Assembly (NCBI GenBank): GCA_029881775.1
Contig: JAOULY010000008.1
Location: forward strand, 1 to 17,870
Origin: Gammaproteobacteria bacterium
GTDB lineage: Bacteria; Pseudomonadota; Gammaproteobacteria; UBA9214
Length of the DNA stretch: 17,870 nt
Direction of reading: 5' to 3'
Shown: positions 1 to 6,386 of the stretch, piece after piece
Position numbering within the stretch: position 1 is the first letter of the stretch
Layout of the letters: every line of letters begins with the position of its first letter
The notes under the pieces: model-generated
What the model saw: the letters and a program-made list of their open reading frames with translations, nothing else
Told to the model about the DNA's origin: nothing
Database searches by the model: none
Position numbers and translations under genes: made by a program

Positions 1-55
1 CTGGCCCTCTCGGCAACTGCTCCTGCGTTGCTCTACCTCCTGCATCCCTGCAGTC

Positions 56-238
56 GTCCCGGAGGGAGAGGGGATGCTCTTTTTTGTTACTGCAATGAAA
101 AAAAGACTGGTACTCGACTTGCCAACCACCCCCTCAGTGGAAAGGTTGGGGAGAGCGAAGCGAAGGCATCAAATAAACACCCCCTCCCCCTCAGGGGGAG
201 GGTTGGGGAGAGGGGATACTCATAGAGGGGATACTCAT
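56..238. repeat. C/G-rich intergenic repeat cluster with tandem 15-mers
   Basis: The first 240 bases hold no credible gene; this stretch is a cluster of degenerate repeat copies. A perfect hairpin has a 9-bp stem (CCCTCCCCC at 182-190, GGGGGAGGG at 194-202) and a 3-nt loop. GGTTGGGGAGAG occurs at 144-155 and again at 201-212, each following a CCCCCTCAG block. AGAGGGGATACTCAT is repeated perfectly in tandem at 209-223 and 224-238, and a 13/15 match lies at 67-81. This suggests three partial copies of one unit, the last with an added tandem duplication. Similar CCCTC/GAGGG hairpin repeats are common between genes in many bacteria; the family assignment is inference. Confidence 0.75.
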
Positions 239-250
239 TTAGATCACTGC

Positions 251-300
251 AAAAAAAGCCGGATGCATTTTTACTGGAAAATGCATCCGGCCCTTTTTTT
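251..300. terminator. Bidirectional intrinsic terminator downstream of sspB
   Basis: A perfect 14-bp stem (258-271 with 278-291; GCCGGATGCATTTT against AAAATGCATCCGGC) closes a 6-nt loop. It is flanked by seven A on the left (251-257) and seven T on the right (294-300). Read leftward it follows the sspB stop codon closely and ends in a U-tract, so it should end the petABC-sspAB transcript. Read rightward it also has a U-tract and could stop transcription coming from the repeat region. Confidence 0.95.
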
Positions 301-306
301 ACCCGC

Positions 307-681
307 CTACTTGACGATTTTCAGCGATGGACGCTTGCCCTGCTTGCTCTTGTTGCCTGGCTCCGGCTCGTCGCCATCTTCGCTGAACACCATGCCGCGA
401 CCGTTTTCCTTCGCATAGATTGCCAGTACGGATTCCAGCGGCACATACACTTCGGTAGCGATGCCGCCAAAGCGGGCACGAAAGCTGATGGCATCATTGC
501 GAAGATTGAGGCCTTCCACGGCCGTCGGGCTGATGTTCAGGACGATTTTTCCGTTCTGCCCCTGCTGCGCGGGAACATCGACGCCCTCTCCCTCGATATC
601 CACCAGCAGGTGGGGCGTCATCCCGTTATCGAGAATCCACTCGTGTATTGCACGCACGAGATATGGGCGACTGGTCGTCAT
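307..681 (-). CDS. sspB: Stringent starvation protein B, ClpXP adaptor
   Basis: SspB binds the ssrA tag of proteins released from stalled ribosomes and delivers them to the ClpXP protease in the cytoplasm. The protein has 124 residues. The N-terminus (MTTSRPYLVRAIHEWILDN) and the following substrate-binding fold (about residues 1-105), including NISPTAVEGL and ISFRARFGG, are typical of the family. An acidic, low-complexity linker (about 98-115) leads to a C-terminal PSLKIVK. This matches the short ClpX-binding tail at the end of E. coli SspB (LRVVK-like). The open frame continues upstream to 897 but only through sspA antisense-like sequence, so the ATG at 681 is chosen; its ribosome binding site is weak. 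It lies 83 nt downstream of sspA and ends at the strong terminator. Confidence 0.95.
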   Translation of the reverse strand: MTTSRPYLVRAIHEWILDNGMTPHLLVDIEGEGVDVPAQQGQNGKIVLNISPTAVEGLNLRNDAISFRARFGGIATEVYVPLESVLAIYAKENGRGMVFSEDGDEPEPGNKSKQGKRPSLKIVK

Positions 682-764
682 AGTGTTTGAAGATACCCGG
701 AAACGGGTGCAAAACCAACTGTCGTGGATTGCGGTTTTGCGCCGCCATGGCGCATTCCGAAATC

Positions 765-1391
765 CTAGTCGCGCATTTCGCGCTCGGTCTCGGACAGGCT
801 GTCCTGGAAAGATTCCCGTTCGAACATCCTGTTCGCATAATCGGTTACCGGCTTTGCCTGTCGCGGCAAATCGATATCGTAATGCTTCAGGCGCCACAGG
901 ATCGGCAGGACGCTGGCATCGACCAGTGAAAATTCATCACTGAGGAAAAACGGTTTGGCGGCAAACACCTCGGCGCTCGCCGTGAGGCTGTCACGTAACT
1001 GTTTACGCGCCTTGCCGGCTGTCTTCTCGCCACGCGATTCCAGTGCCTGCGTCAGGTCATACCAGTCGTGCTCGATCCGGAAGAGCGCCAGACGTGTACG
1101 AGCACGTGAAACCGGGTCAACCGGCATCAGCGGCGGATGCGGAAAACGCTCGTCAAGATATTCCATAATGGCGCGCGGGTCATACAGGACCAGTTCCCTG
1201 TCTACCAGCGTCGGGACACTGTTATAGGGATTAAGATCAATCAGGTCTTCCGGCTTCTGGTTGTTATCGACTTCCACGATTTCAACCGTGATGCCTTTTT
1301 CAGCAAGCACCACCCGCACACGGTGGCTTTGCGGGCAGCTTGCTGATGAAAAAAGGCTCATTACAGAGCGTCTATTGGCTACAAGTGCCAT
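765..1391 (-). CDS. sspA: Stringent starvation protein A, GST-fold RNA polymerase-associated protein
   Basis: SspA is a glutathione S-transferase-fold protein that binds RNA polymerase and alters promoter use under starvation and acid stress; in Pseudomonas and Francisella relatives it also affects virulence genes. The 208-residue protein has an N-terminal thioredoxin-like domain (about 10-85) and a helical C-terminal domain. NRRSVMSLFS, VRVVLAEKGI and NSVPTLVDREL are characteristic. FPHPPL places the functionally important surface Pro-His-Pro exactly at 84-86, as in E. coli. SSASCPQSH (15-23) carries a Cys where E. coli SspA has none; whether it matters is unknown. A run of six G lies 9 nt upstream of the ATG as a possible ribosome binding site. 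It follows petC by 30 nt and is probably cotranscribed with it. Confidence 0.96.
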   Translation of the reverse strand: MALVANRRSVMSLFSSASCPQSHRVRVVLAEKGITVEIVEVDNNQKPEDLIDLNPYNSVPTLVDRELVLYDPRAIMEYLDERFPHPPLMPVDPVSRARTRLALFRIEHDWYDLTQALESRGEKTAGKARKQLRDSLTASAEVFAAKPFFLSDEFSLVDASVLPILWRLKHYDIDLPRQAKPVTDYANRMFERESFQDSLSETEREMRD

Positions 1392-1421
1392 ATTGAATTA
1401 CCCCCCGGGGCGCTCACACGC

Positions 1422-2159
1422 TCAGTGAATGTCTTTCCAGAATTCGCGTTTCATCATGTAAGCAACAATCAGGAACACCAGCAGGAACATGATGACCTTG
1501 ACGCCCAGCGACTTGCGCTCGTGTTTGTACGGCTCGCCCATGTAATCGAGGAAGTTGACCAGGTCACGTACCGCACGATCGTATTCCTTCGGCGACATGA
1601 TGCCCGGCTCCGTCAGTTCGAGCGCGACCGACTTGCTTTCCTTGCCATGACTGTCCTTCACCGTGGTGATGACGGCGTCCTGCCAGCCCTGCAGTTCCCA
1701 CAGTACGTGGGGCATACCAACATCCGGGAACACCAGGTTGTTCACACCGATGATCTTGGAATCGTCGCGGTAAAAGCTTTTCATGTATGTATAAAGCCAG
1801 TCGGCACCACGTGAACGCGCAATGACGGTCAGGTCCGGAGGAACGGTACCGAACCATTCCTTGGAGTCCGCGTCAGCCGTGGCCACCGTCATCAGGTCGC
1901 CCAGCTTGCCGCCGGTAAACATCAGGTGTTCCTGCACCAACTTGTCCTCAATGCCCAGGTCCTTGCCAACGCGCTCGTAACGCATCAGTTCGGCGGAGTG
2001 ACAACTGAGACAGTAGTTGACGAACATCTTTGCGCCACGCTGCAGTGACTGCACGTTATCGGGATCGATGTTCGCCTTCTCGAGATGCACGCCACCACCG
2101 GCAGCGAACGCCCATGCCGGCGCGAGCAACAACAATGTCTTGATTAGGTGTTTATTCAT
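1422..2159 (-). CDS. petC: Cytochrome c1 subunit of the bc1 complex
   Basis: Cytochrome c1 accepts electrons from the Rieske protein and passes them to a soluble or membrane cytochrome c on the periplasmic side. The 245-residue product has a Sec signal peptide (1-19, ending AWAFA), one haem c site CLSCH (C50, C53, H54), and a probable sixth ligand M149 in FPDVGMPHV. A C-terminal membrane anchor (about 221-236, followed by the basic MKREFWKDIH) completes it. The ATG overlaps the petB stop codon by ATGA, which selects this start over the longer open frame to 2396 and implies translational coupling. The length is typical of the gamma/betaproteobacterial type. Confidence 0.96.
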   Translation of the reverse strand: MNKHLIKTLLLLAPAWAFAAGGGVHLEKANIDPDNVQSLQRGAKMFVNYCLSCHSAELMRYERVGKDLGIEDKLVQEHLMFTGGKLGDLMTVATADADSKEWFGTVPPDLTVIARSRGADWLYTYMKSFYRDDSKIIGVNNLVFPDVGMPHVLWELQGWQDAVITTVKDSHGKESKSVALELTEPGIMSPKEYDRAVRDLVNFLDYMGEPYKHERKSLGVKVIMFLLVFLIVAYMMKREFWKDIH

Positions 2160-3406
2160 GATGTCACCCTGTCCGGGACCGGCTTGGTCTTGTCCATCTT
2201 GGTGTAGATAGGCATCAAAATGAAGAATGCGAAGTAGATAGCGGTGCATACCTGTGCTGTCAGCGTCTTCCAGAAGCTCGGCTGCTCCATGCCCAGCCAG
2301 CCGAGAATGGCAAAACTGATAACGAACAGTGCCAGCCAGATCTTGTAGATCCGGCCACGGTAGCGGATGGATTTCACCGGACTGCGATCCAGCCACGGCA
2401 GCAGGAACAGCACAATAATGGCCATGAACATCGCCGCCACACCGGGGAATGATGAACCACCGATTGACGGGACCGCGCGCAGGATGGCGTAGAACGGCGT
2501 GAAATACCAGAGCGGTGCAATGTGCTCGGGCGTCTTCAGCGGATCTGCCGGGATGAAGTTGTTATGTTCCAGGAAATAACCGCCCATTTCGGGCATGAAG
2601 AACATCACGATGGAGAAGAAGATCAGGAACACGATCACGCCAACGATATCCTTCACCGTGTAATAGGGGTGGAATGGAATACCGTCGACCGGGTTGCCGT
2701 CGGGACCCTTGTTCTTCTTGATCTCGACCCCATCCGGGTTGTTCGAACCGACTTCGTGCAGCGCAAGGATATGCAGCACTACCAGGGCCAGCAGCACGAT
2801 CGGCACCGCGATCACGTGGAAGGCGAAGAAGCGGTTCAGGGTCGCATCGGCCACCACGTAGTCACCGCGGATCCACTCGGCGATACCCTCGCCCACGAAC
2901 GGGATCGCGCCGAACAGGTTAATGATCACCTGCGCGCCCCAGTAGGACATCTGGCCCCACGGCAGCAGGTAGCCCATGAAGGCCTCGGCCATCAGGGCCA
3001 GGTAGATGAAACAGCCGAATATCCAGATCAGTTCGCGCGGCTTCTGGTACGAGCCGTAGATCAGGCCACGGAACATGTGCAGGTAAACCACTACGAAGAA
3101 CGCCGAGGCGCCGGTGGAATGCATGTAGCGAATCAGCCAGCCCCAGTTGACATCACGCATGATGTATTCAACGGAGTTGAAGGCCAGTTTCGCATCCGGC
3201 TTGTAGTTCATGGTCAGCCAGATACCGGTAATGATCTGCATGACCAGCACCAGCAGTGCCAGCGAGCCGAAGAAGTACCAGAAATTGAAGTTTTTCGGCG
3301 CATAATATTTAGCCAGGTGGTCGTTCCACATGGCACTGAGCGGGAAGCGCGCATCGATCCAGCCGAGCAGGCCACCCTGCCACTTGTCTGCACTGTTGCC
3401 GGCCAT
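2156..3406 (-). CDS. petB: Cytochrome b subunit of the bc1 complex
   Basis: This membrane subunit carries haems bL and bH and forms the quinol-oxidising (Qo) and quinone-reducing (Qi) sites. It has 416 residues and the usual eight-helix plan. Probable haem ligands are H96 and H110 on one helix and H197 and H212 on the next. The first pair has 13 residues between ligands but the second has 14, as in cytochrome b6 and, from memory, other gammaproteobacterial homologues. The Qo motif, PEWY in mitochondria and alphaproteobacteria, reads PLWY (298-301), followed by FTPFYAILRAVPS. YLLPWGQMSYWGAQV (146-160) is the conserved Qo-side cd1 region. The gene starts one base inside the petA stop codon (TAATG) behind a perfect AGGAGGT. 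Confidence 0.98.
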   Translation of the reverse strand: MAGNSADKWQGGLLGWIDARFPLSAMWNDHLAKYYAPKNFNFWYFFGSLALLVLVMQIITGIWLTMNYKPDAKLAFNSVEYIMRDVNWGWLIRYMHSTGASAFFVVVYLHMFRGLIYGSYQKPRELIWIFGCFIYLALMAEAFMGYLLPWGQMSYWGAQVIINLFGAIPFVGEGIAEWIRGDYVVADATLNRFFAFHVIAVPIVLLALVVLHILALHEVGSNNPDGVEIKKNKGPDGNPVDGIPFHPYYTVKDIVGVIVFLIFFSIVMFFMPEMGGYFLEHNNFIPADPLKTPEHIAPLWYFTPFYAILRAVPSIGGSSFPGVAAMFMAIIVLFLLPWLDRSPVKSIRYRGRIYKIWLALFVISFAILGWLGMEQPSFWKTLTAQVCTAIYFAFFILMPIYTKMDKTKPVPDRVTS

Positions 3407-3999
3407 TATGCGACCTCCTGGTCTTCGCCGATCATGATCTCGGCATCACTGATAAAGCGGTACGGCGGCACCGGCAGATTCTTCGGTGCCGGCATGCTCC
3501 TGAATACGCGACCGGCCATGTCGAACTTGGAACCGTGACAGGGACAGAAGAAACCACCCTGCCAGTCTTCACCCAGGTCAACCGGTGCCACGTCGGGCCG
3601 ATAGGTCGGCGAACATCCGAGGTGTGTGCAAATGCCGACCAGCACCAGTATTTCCGGCTTGATCGAGCGGCCCGCATTTTTTGCGTAAGCCGGCTGATCG
3701 GAAACCTCCGAGGTGATATCAGCCAGTACCGGCTCCATCTCGGTCAGTTTGTCGAGGATTTCCTGTGTGCGCTTCACAATCCACACGGGCTTGCCGCGCC
3801 ACTCGACGCGAATCATCTGCCCCGGCTGCAACTTGCTGATATCAGCCCGGACCGGCGCACCGGCGGCGCGCGCCTTGGCACTGGGCGCCATGGATGAAAT
3901 GAAAGGTACCAGCAGGAAGCCGGTGCCCACCGCACCGATAGCGGTGGTGGCTTGCGTCAGAAATCGACGTCTTGCGGAATTGGTTTCATCGCCACTCAT
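3406..3999 (-). CDS. petA: Ubiquinol-cytochrome c reductase Rieske iron-sulfur subunit
   Basis: The Rieske protein takes the first electron from ubiquinol at the Qo site and delivers it to cytochrome c1. The 197-residue protein begins with a twin-arginine signal-anchor (ARRRFLTQ at 9-16, hydrophobic 18-37), so export is probably by Tat with the helix retained in the membrane. The 2Fe-2S cluster boxes are C124-THLG-C129 (ligands C124 and H126) and C152-PCHGS-157 (ligands C152 and H155). C129 and C154 are positioned for the stabilising disulfide. The ATG at 3999 has a GGAG ribosome binding site 9 nt upstream. It is the first gene of the petABC-sspAB cluster, so its promoter should lie in 4000-4234. 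Confidence 0.97.
   Translation of the reverse strand: MSGDETNSARRRFLTQATTAIGAVGTGFLLVPFISSMAPSAKARAAGAPVRADISKLQPGQMIRVEWRGKPVWIVKRTQEILDKLTEMEPVLADITSEVSDQPAYAKNAGRSIKPEILVLVGICTHLGCSPTYRPDVAPVDLGEDWQGGFFCPCHGSKFDMAGRVFRSMPAPKNLPVPPYRFISDAEIMIGEDQEVA
3413..3419 (-). promoter_or_regulatory. Strong ribosome binding site of petB
   Basis: On the minus strand AGGAGGT lies 6 nt upstream of the petB ATG, inside the last codons of petA. It is the strongest Shine-Dalgarno match in the window and fixes the petB start that overlaps the petA stop. Confidence 0.8.
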
Positions 4000-4234
4000 G
4001 CAGGCAATCTCCAGAAATTAAATAAAAATTAGTGAATTACAGACATTCCCTTGCTGCGCAACGACTCGAAAGATGATTAATCATATCGGAATATTCTAAT
4101 TTGGTTCACGAAGAATCCGGAAACCGCATAGGATGGTGCATGCGCCTGGCAAGGTCAAGAGCAACGCCGGAAAAAACAGTGGGATGCAGCAAAAAAATTC
4201 CACCAATCACAGGTGTGCGTACTACACAGCTGCT
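4000..4234. other. Intergenic region upstream of petA
   Basis: This 235-bp gap separates the 3' end of the nif3-family gene from petA, both leftward. It should hold the petA promoter. I find no well-matched -35/-10 pair and no FNR-type TTGAT-N4-ATCAA site. A perfect 12-bp palindrome ATGATTAATCAT lies at 4073-4084, 73 nt upstream of the petA start, and is a possible operator. Around 4169-4200 an imperfect 7-bp hairpin followed by six T on the minus strand could be a weak terminator for the nif3-family gene. Both readings are tentative. Confidence 0.4.
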
Positions 4235-4993
4235 TCAAACCGGGTTATCGATGTCAATAAACCGATGCGTCAGCCCGAATTGTTTCGCGAGATGTTCGCC
4301 CAGTGCCTGTACGCCATAACGCTCGGTGGCGTGATGACCGGCAGCAAAATAATGAATACCGCACTCCCTTGCCACGTGCACGGTCTGCTCCGAGATTTCA
4401 CCGCTGATGAAGGCATCCAGGCCGTGAGCGGCTGCCGCCACAAGGTATGACTGTGCTGCGCCGGTACACCAGCCGATACGCCTGATCACGGGCGCACGGC
4501 CATCAATGTGTTGCGGTGTCCGGCCCAGCGCGCGTTCAATGCGATCCTGCAATTCACCCGGAGTGACCGGCTCGGCCACCTCGCCCGCACAGGCCAGCTC
4601 CATACCACCGTCATCGCCGAATACACCGTTCTGTCGCAGCTCCAGCACACGGGCAAGCTGTGCGTTATTGCCCAGCTCCGGATGCGCATCCAGTGGCAGA
4701 TGCCATGCCAGCAAACTGGTATCTGTCGTCAGCAACTGCCGGAGACGCGCGCGTTTCATGCCATGCACGCATGCATCCTCGCCCTTCCAGAAGTAACCGT
4801 GATGAACCAGCACGGCATCTGCACCGGCCGCGTGCGCCGCCTCCAGCAATGCCATGCTGGCCGTCACGCCAGTGACAATGGTGCTGACAACCGACCGCCC
4901 TTCCACCTGCAGTCCGTTCGGACAGTAATCACTGAAACGGTCCGCCTGCAGCAGATCATTCGTGTAACTTACCAGTTCGTTCAACGCTACCAT
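4235..4993 (-). CDS. NIF3/YbgI-family dinuclear metal-binding protein
   Basis: This belongs to the NIF3/YbgI family of hexameric cytoplasmic proteins with a two-metal centre. It is often annotated as GTP cyclohydrolase 1 type 2, but the physiological reaction is poorly established. The 252-residue length is usual for the short (YbgI) form without the inserted PII-like domain. Probable metal ligands, matching the E. coli pattern, are H64 and H65 (VHHGYFW), D102 (HLPLDAHPELGNN), H220 and E224 (GHHATERYG). The N-terminal YCPNGLQVEG (23-32) is a family hallmark. It is divergent from the degS-like gene with 73 nt between start codons, a neighbourhood known from Pseudomonas. Family membership is secure; the function is not. 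Confidence 0.93.
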   Translation of the reverse strand: MVALNELVSYTNDLLQADRFSDYCPNGLQVEGRSVVSTIVTGVTASMALLEAAHAAGADAVLVHHGYFWKGEDACVHGMKRARLRQLLTTDTSLLAWHLPLDAHPELGNNAQLARVLELRQNGVFGDDGGMELACAGEVAEPVTPGELQDRIERALGRTPQHIDGRAPVIRRIGWCTGAAQSYLVAAAAHGLDAFISGEISEQTVHVARECGIHYFAAGHHATERYGVQALGEHLAKQFGLTHRFIDIDNPV

Positions 4994-5066
4994 GACGTGT
5001 GTCCCTGTATCTGTTCAGCAGTATTTGGGCGTACAATATTCTGACGATCCACAGGGTAACCCAGCC
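4994..5066. promoter_or_regulatory. Divergent promoter region between nif3-family gene and degS-like gene
   Basis: These 73 bp separate two divergent start codons and must hold at least one promoter. TACAAT at 5032-5037 is a reasonable -10 element for the rightward gene, but no good -35 sits 16-18 nt upstream. AGGG at 5053-5056 is a ribosome binding site for the ATG at 5067. Confidence 0.35.
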
Positions 5067-6257
5067 ATGTCAATACGCAAGTCACTCGTATTCGTTCTGC
5101 AGACCGTGATGACCGGTCTTGCCGCCGCGTTCCTGTACATCCTGCTGGTGCAACCGGACCTGCTGCGCAACGATGACCGCGTGGTCGAAGTCACCGAAAG
5201 CAAGCCCGTCACCACGCCCGCGCCGGTGGCCGGCAGTGCGCCGGTGCAGGCGTTTGGCCCGGTATCCTATGCAGATGCGGTTGACCGTGCCGCACCGGCG
5301 GTTGTGAACGTCCATACCGCCAAGGTTATCACGCGGCGTATTCACCCGTTGCTGGATGACCCGGTGTTCAAGCAGTTTTTCGGTAACCGTTTTTCCAATT
5401 CGCGCAAGGAAATAAAAACCAGTCTCGGCTCCGGCGTACTGATCAGCCGGCAGGGTTATCTGCTGACCAACAACCACGTTATCGATGGCGCCGATGAAAT
5501 CCAGGTCCTGCTCGCCGACGGTCGCATGCTGCAGGCAACCGTCGTCGGCACCGATGCGGACACGGACCTCGCAGTGTTGCACATCGACATCGACGACCTG
5601 CCGGCCATTGTCATCGGTGATTCAGAAAACCTGCGCGTGGGTGATGTCTGCCTCGCCATCGGCAACCCGTTCGGCGTCGGGCAAACGGTGACACTCGGCA
5701 TTATCAGCGCCACCGGACGCGATCAGCTCGGCATCAATGCCTACGAGGAATTTATCCAGACCGATGCCGCGATCAACCCGGGCAACTCGGGCGGTGCCCT
5801 GATCAATGCCAACGGTGAACTGATCGGTATCAATTCGGCAATATACAGCCGCTCCGGCGGTTCTCAGGGCATCGGTTTCGCAATACCGATCAACCTCGCT
5901 AAAGGTGTCATGACCCAGATTATCGAACAGGGACACGTGGTACGCGGCTGGCTGGGAATCGAGGCGCAGGACCTGACAGCGGCACTGGCCGAATCACTGG
6001 GCATTAATATTACAGAAGGCGTCCTCATCGCCGGCGTGCTGCGCGACGGGCCGGCCGACAACGCCGGCCTGATGCCGGGTGACGTGGTCACCAGCATCAA
6101 CGGCACACCGACAATGGATGCACGCGACGCCATGCGGGTAATCTCGGAACAGCGCCCCGACACCGTCATTGAGCTCGGCGGCATCCGCAAGGAAACGGCA
6201 TTCACGTTAAAGGCGCGCGTCATTCAGCGGCCGCAGCAGTCTGTTACGCGCAACTAG
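5067..6257 (+). CDS. Membrane-anchored DegS/AlgW-type periplasmic serine protease
   Basis: DegS/AlgW proteases sense misfolded outer-membrane proteins through a PDZ domain and make the first cut in an anti-sigma factor (RseA or MucA), activating an envelope-stress sigma factor. The 396-residue protein has one N-terminal membrane helix (about 6-28) and a Pro/Ala-rich linker. The trypsin-like domain (about 67-285) has the triad H137 (TNNHVI), D167 (DADTDLAVL) and S241 (NPGNSGGAL). One PDZ domain follows (about 295-388; carboxylate loop GWLGI, then GLMPGDVVTSING). A single PDZ plus an uncleaved anchor fits DegS/AlgW rather than DegP. The frame is open back to 4992, but the ATG at 5067 gives the expected MSIRKSL start and has AGGG upstream. 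Neighbouring hisC and a nif3-family gene match the Pseudomonas algW locus. Confidence 0.95.
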   Translation: MSIRKSLVFVLQTVMTGLAAAFLYILLVQPDLLRNDDRVVEVTESKPVTTPAPVAGSAPVQAFGPVSYADAVDRAAPAVVNVHTAKVITRRIHPLLDDPVFKQFFGNRFSNSRKEIKTSLGSGVLISRQGYLLTNNHVIDGADEIQVLLADGRMLQATVVGTDADTDLAVLHIDIDDLPAIVIGDSENLRVGDVCLAIGNPFGVGQTVTLGIISATGRDQLGINAYEEFIQTDAAINPGNSGGALINANGELIGINSAIYSRSGGSQGIGFAIPINLAKGVMTQIIEQGHVVRGWLGIEAQDLTAALAESLGINITEGVLIAGVLRDGPADNAGLMPGDVVTSINGTPTMDARDAMRVISEQRPDTVIELGGIRKETAFTLKARVIQRPQQSVTRN

Positions 6258-6283
6258 GCCTTCACGTCTGAACGGTATAAGAC

Positions 6284-6361
6284 GTCATTGCGAGCGCAGC
6301 GAAGCAATCTAAAAGGTTGGCGTGAGGAATCCATGGATTGCTTCGCTGCGCTCGCAATGAC
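6284..6361. repeat. REP-like palindrome between convergent genes
   Basis: Two perfect 26-nt inverted arms (6284-6309 and 6336-6361) flank a 26-nt spacer. The left arm begins GTCATTGCGAGCGCAGCGAA and the right arm ends CGCTCGCAATGAC. The repeat fills most of the 129-nt gap between the 3' ends of the degS-like gene and hisC, so its transcript could fold into a 26-bp hairpin in either direction. It has no T-tract. Arms of this type (CATTGCGAGCG...GCAATC) are known from intergenic repeats of many bacteria. A role in stabilising or terminating the two convergent transcripts is inference. Confidence 0.9.
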
Positions 6362-6386
6362 AACTGCAAATGTTTCCAGCCTTGCG

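Noticed and set aside
1..60. Possible 3' end of an upstream gene at the window start
   Set aside because: No frame shows recognisable protein sequence; the stretch is short and CTCCTGC-rich and more likely continues the intergenic repeats.
209..238. Tandem 15-bp repeats as a possible CRISPR array
   Set aside because: The copies are directly adjacent with no unique spacers, only two are perfect, and no cas gene is present.
2522..3538. 338-codon open frame antisense to petB and petA
   Set aside because: It is rich in His, Gln, Asp and Glu in the way expected from the complement of hydrophobic membrane codons, has no recognisable domain, and lies wholly opposite well-supported genes.
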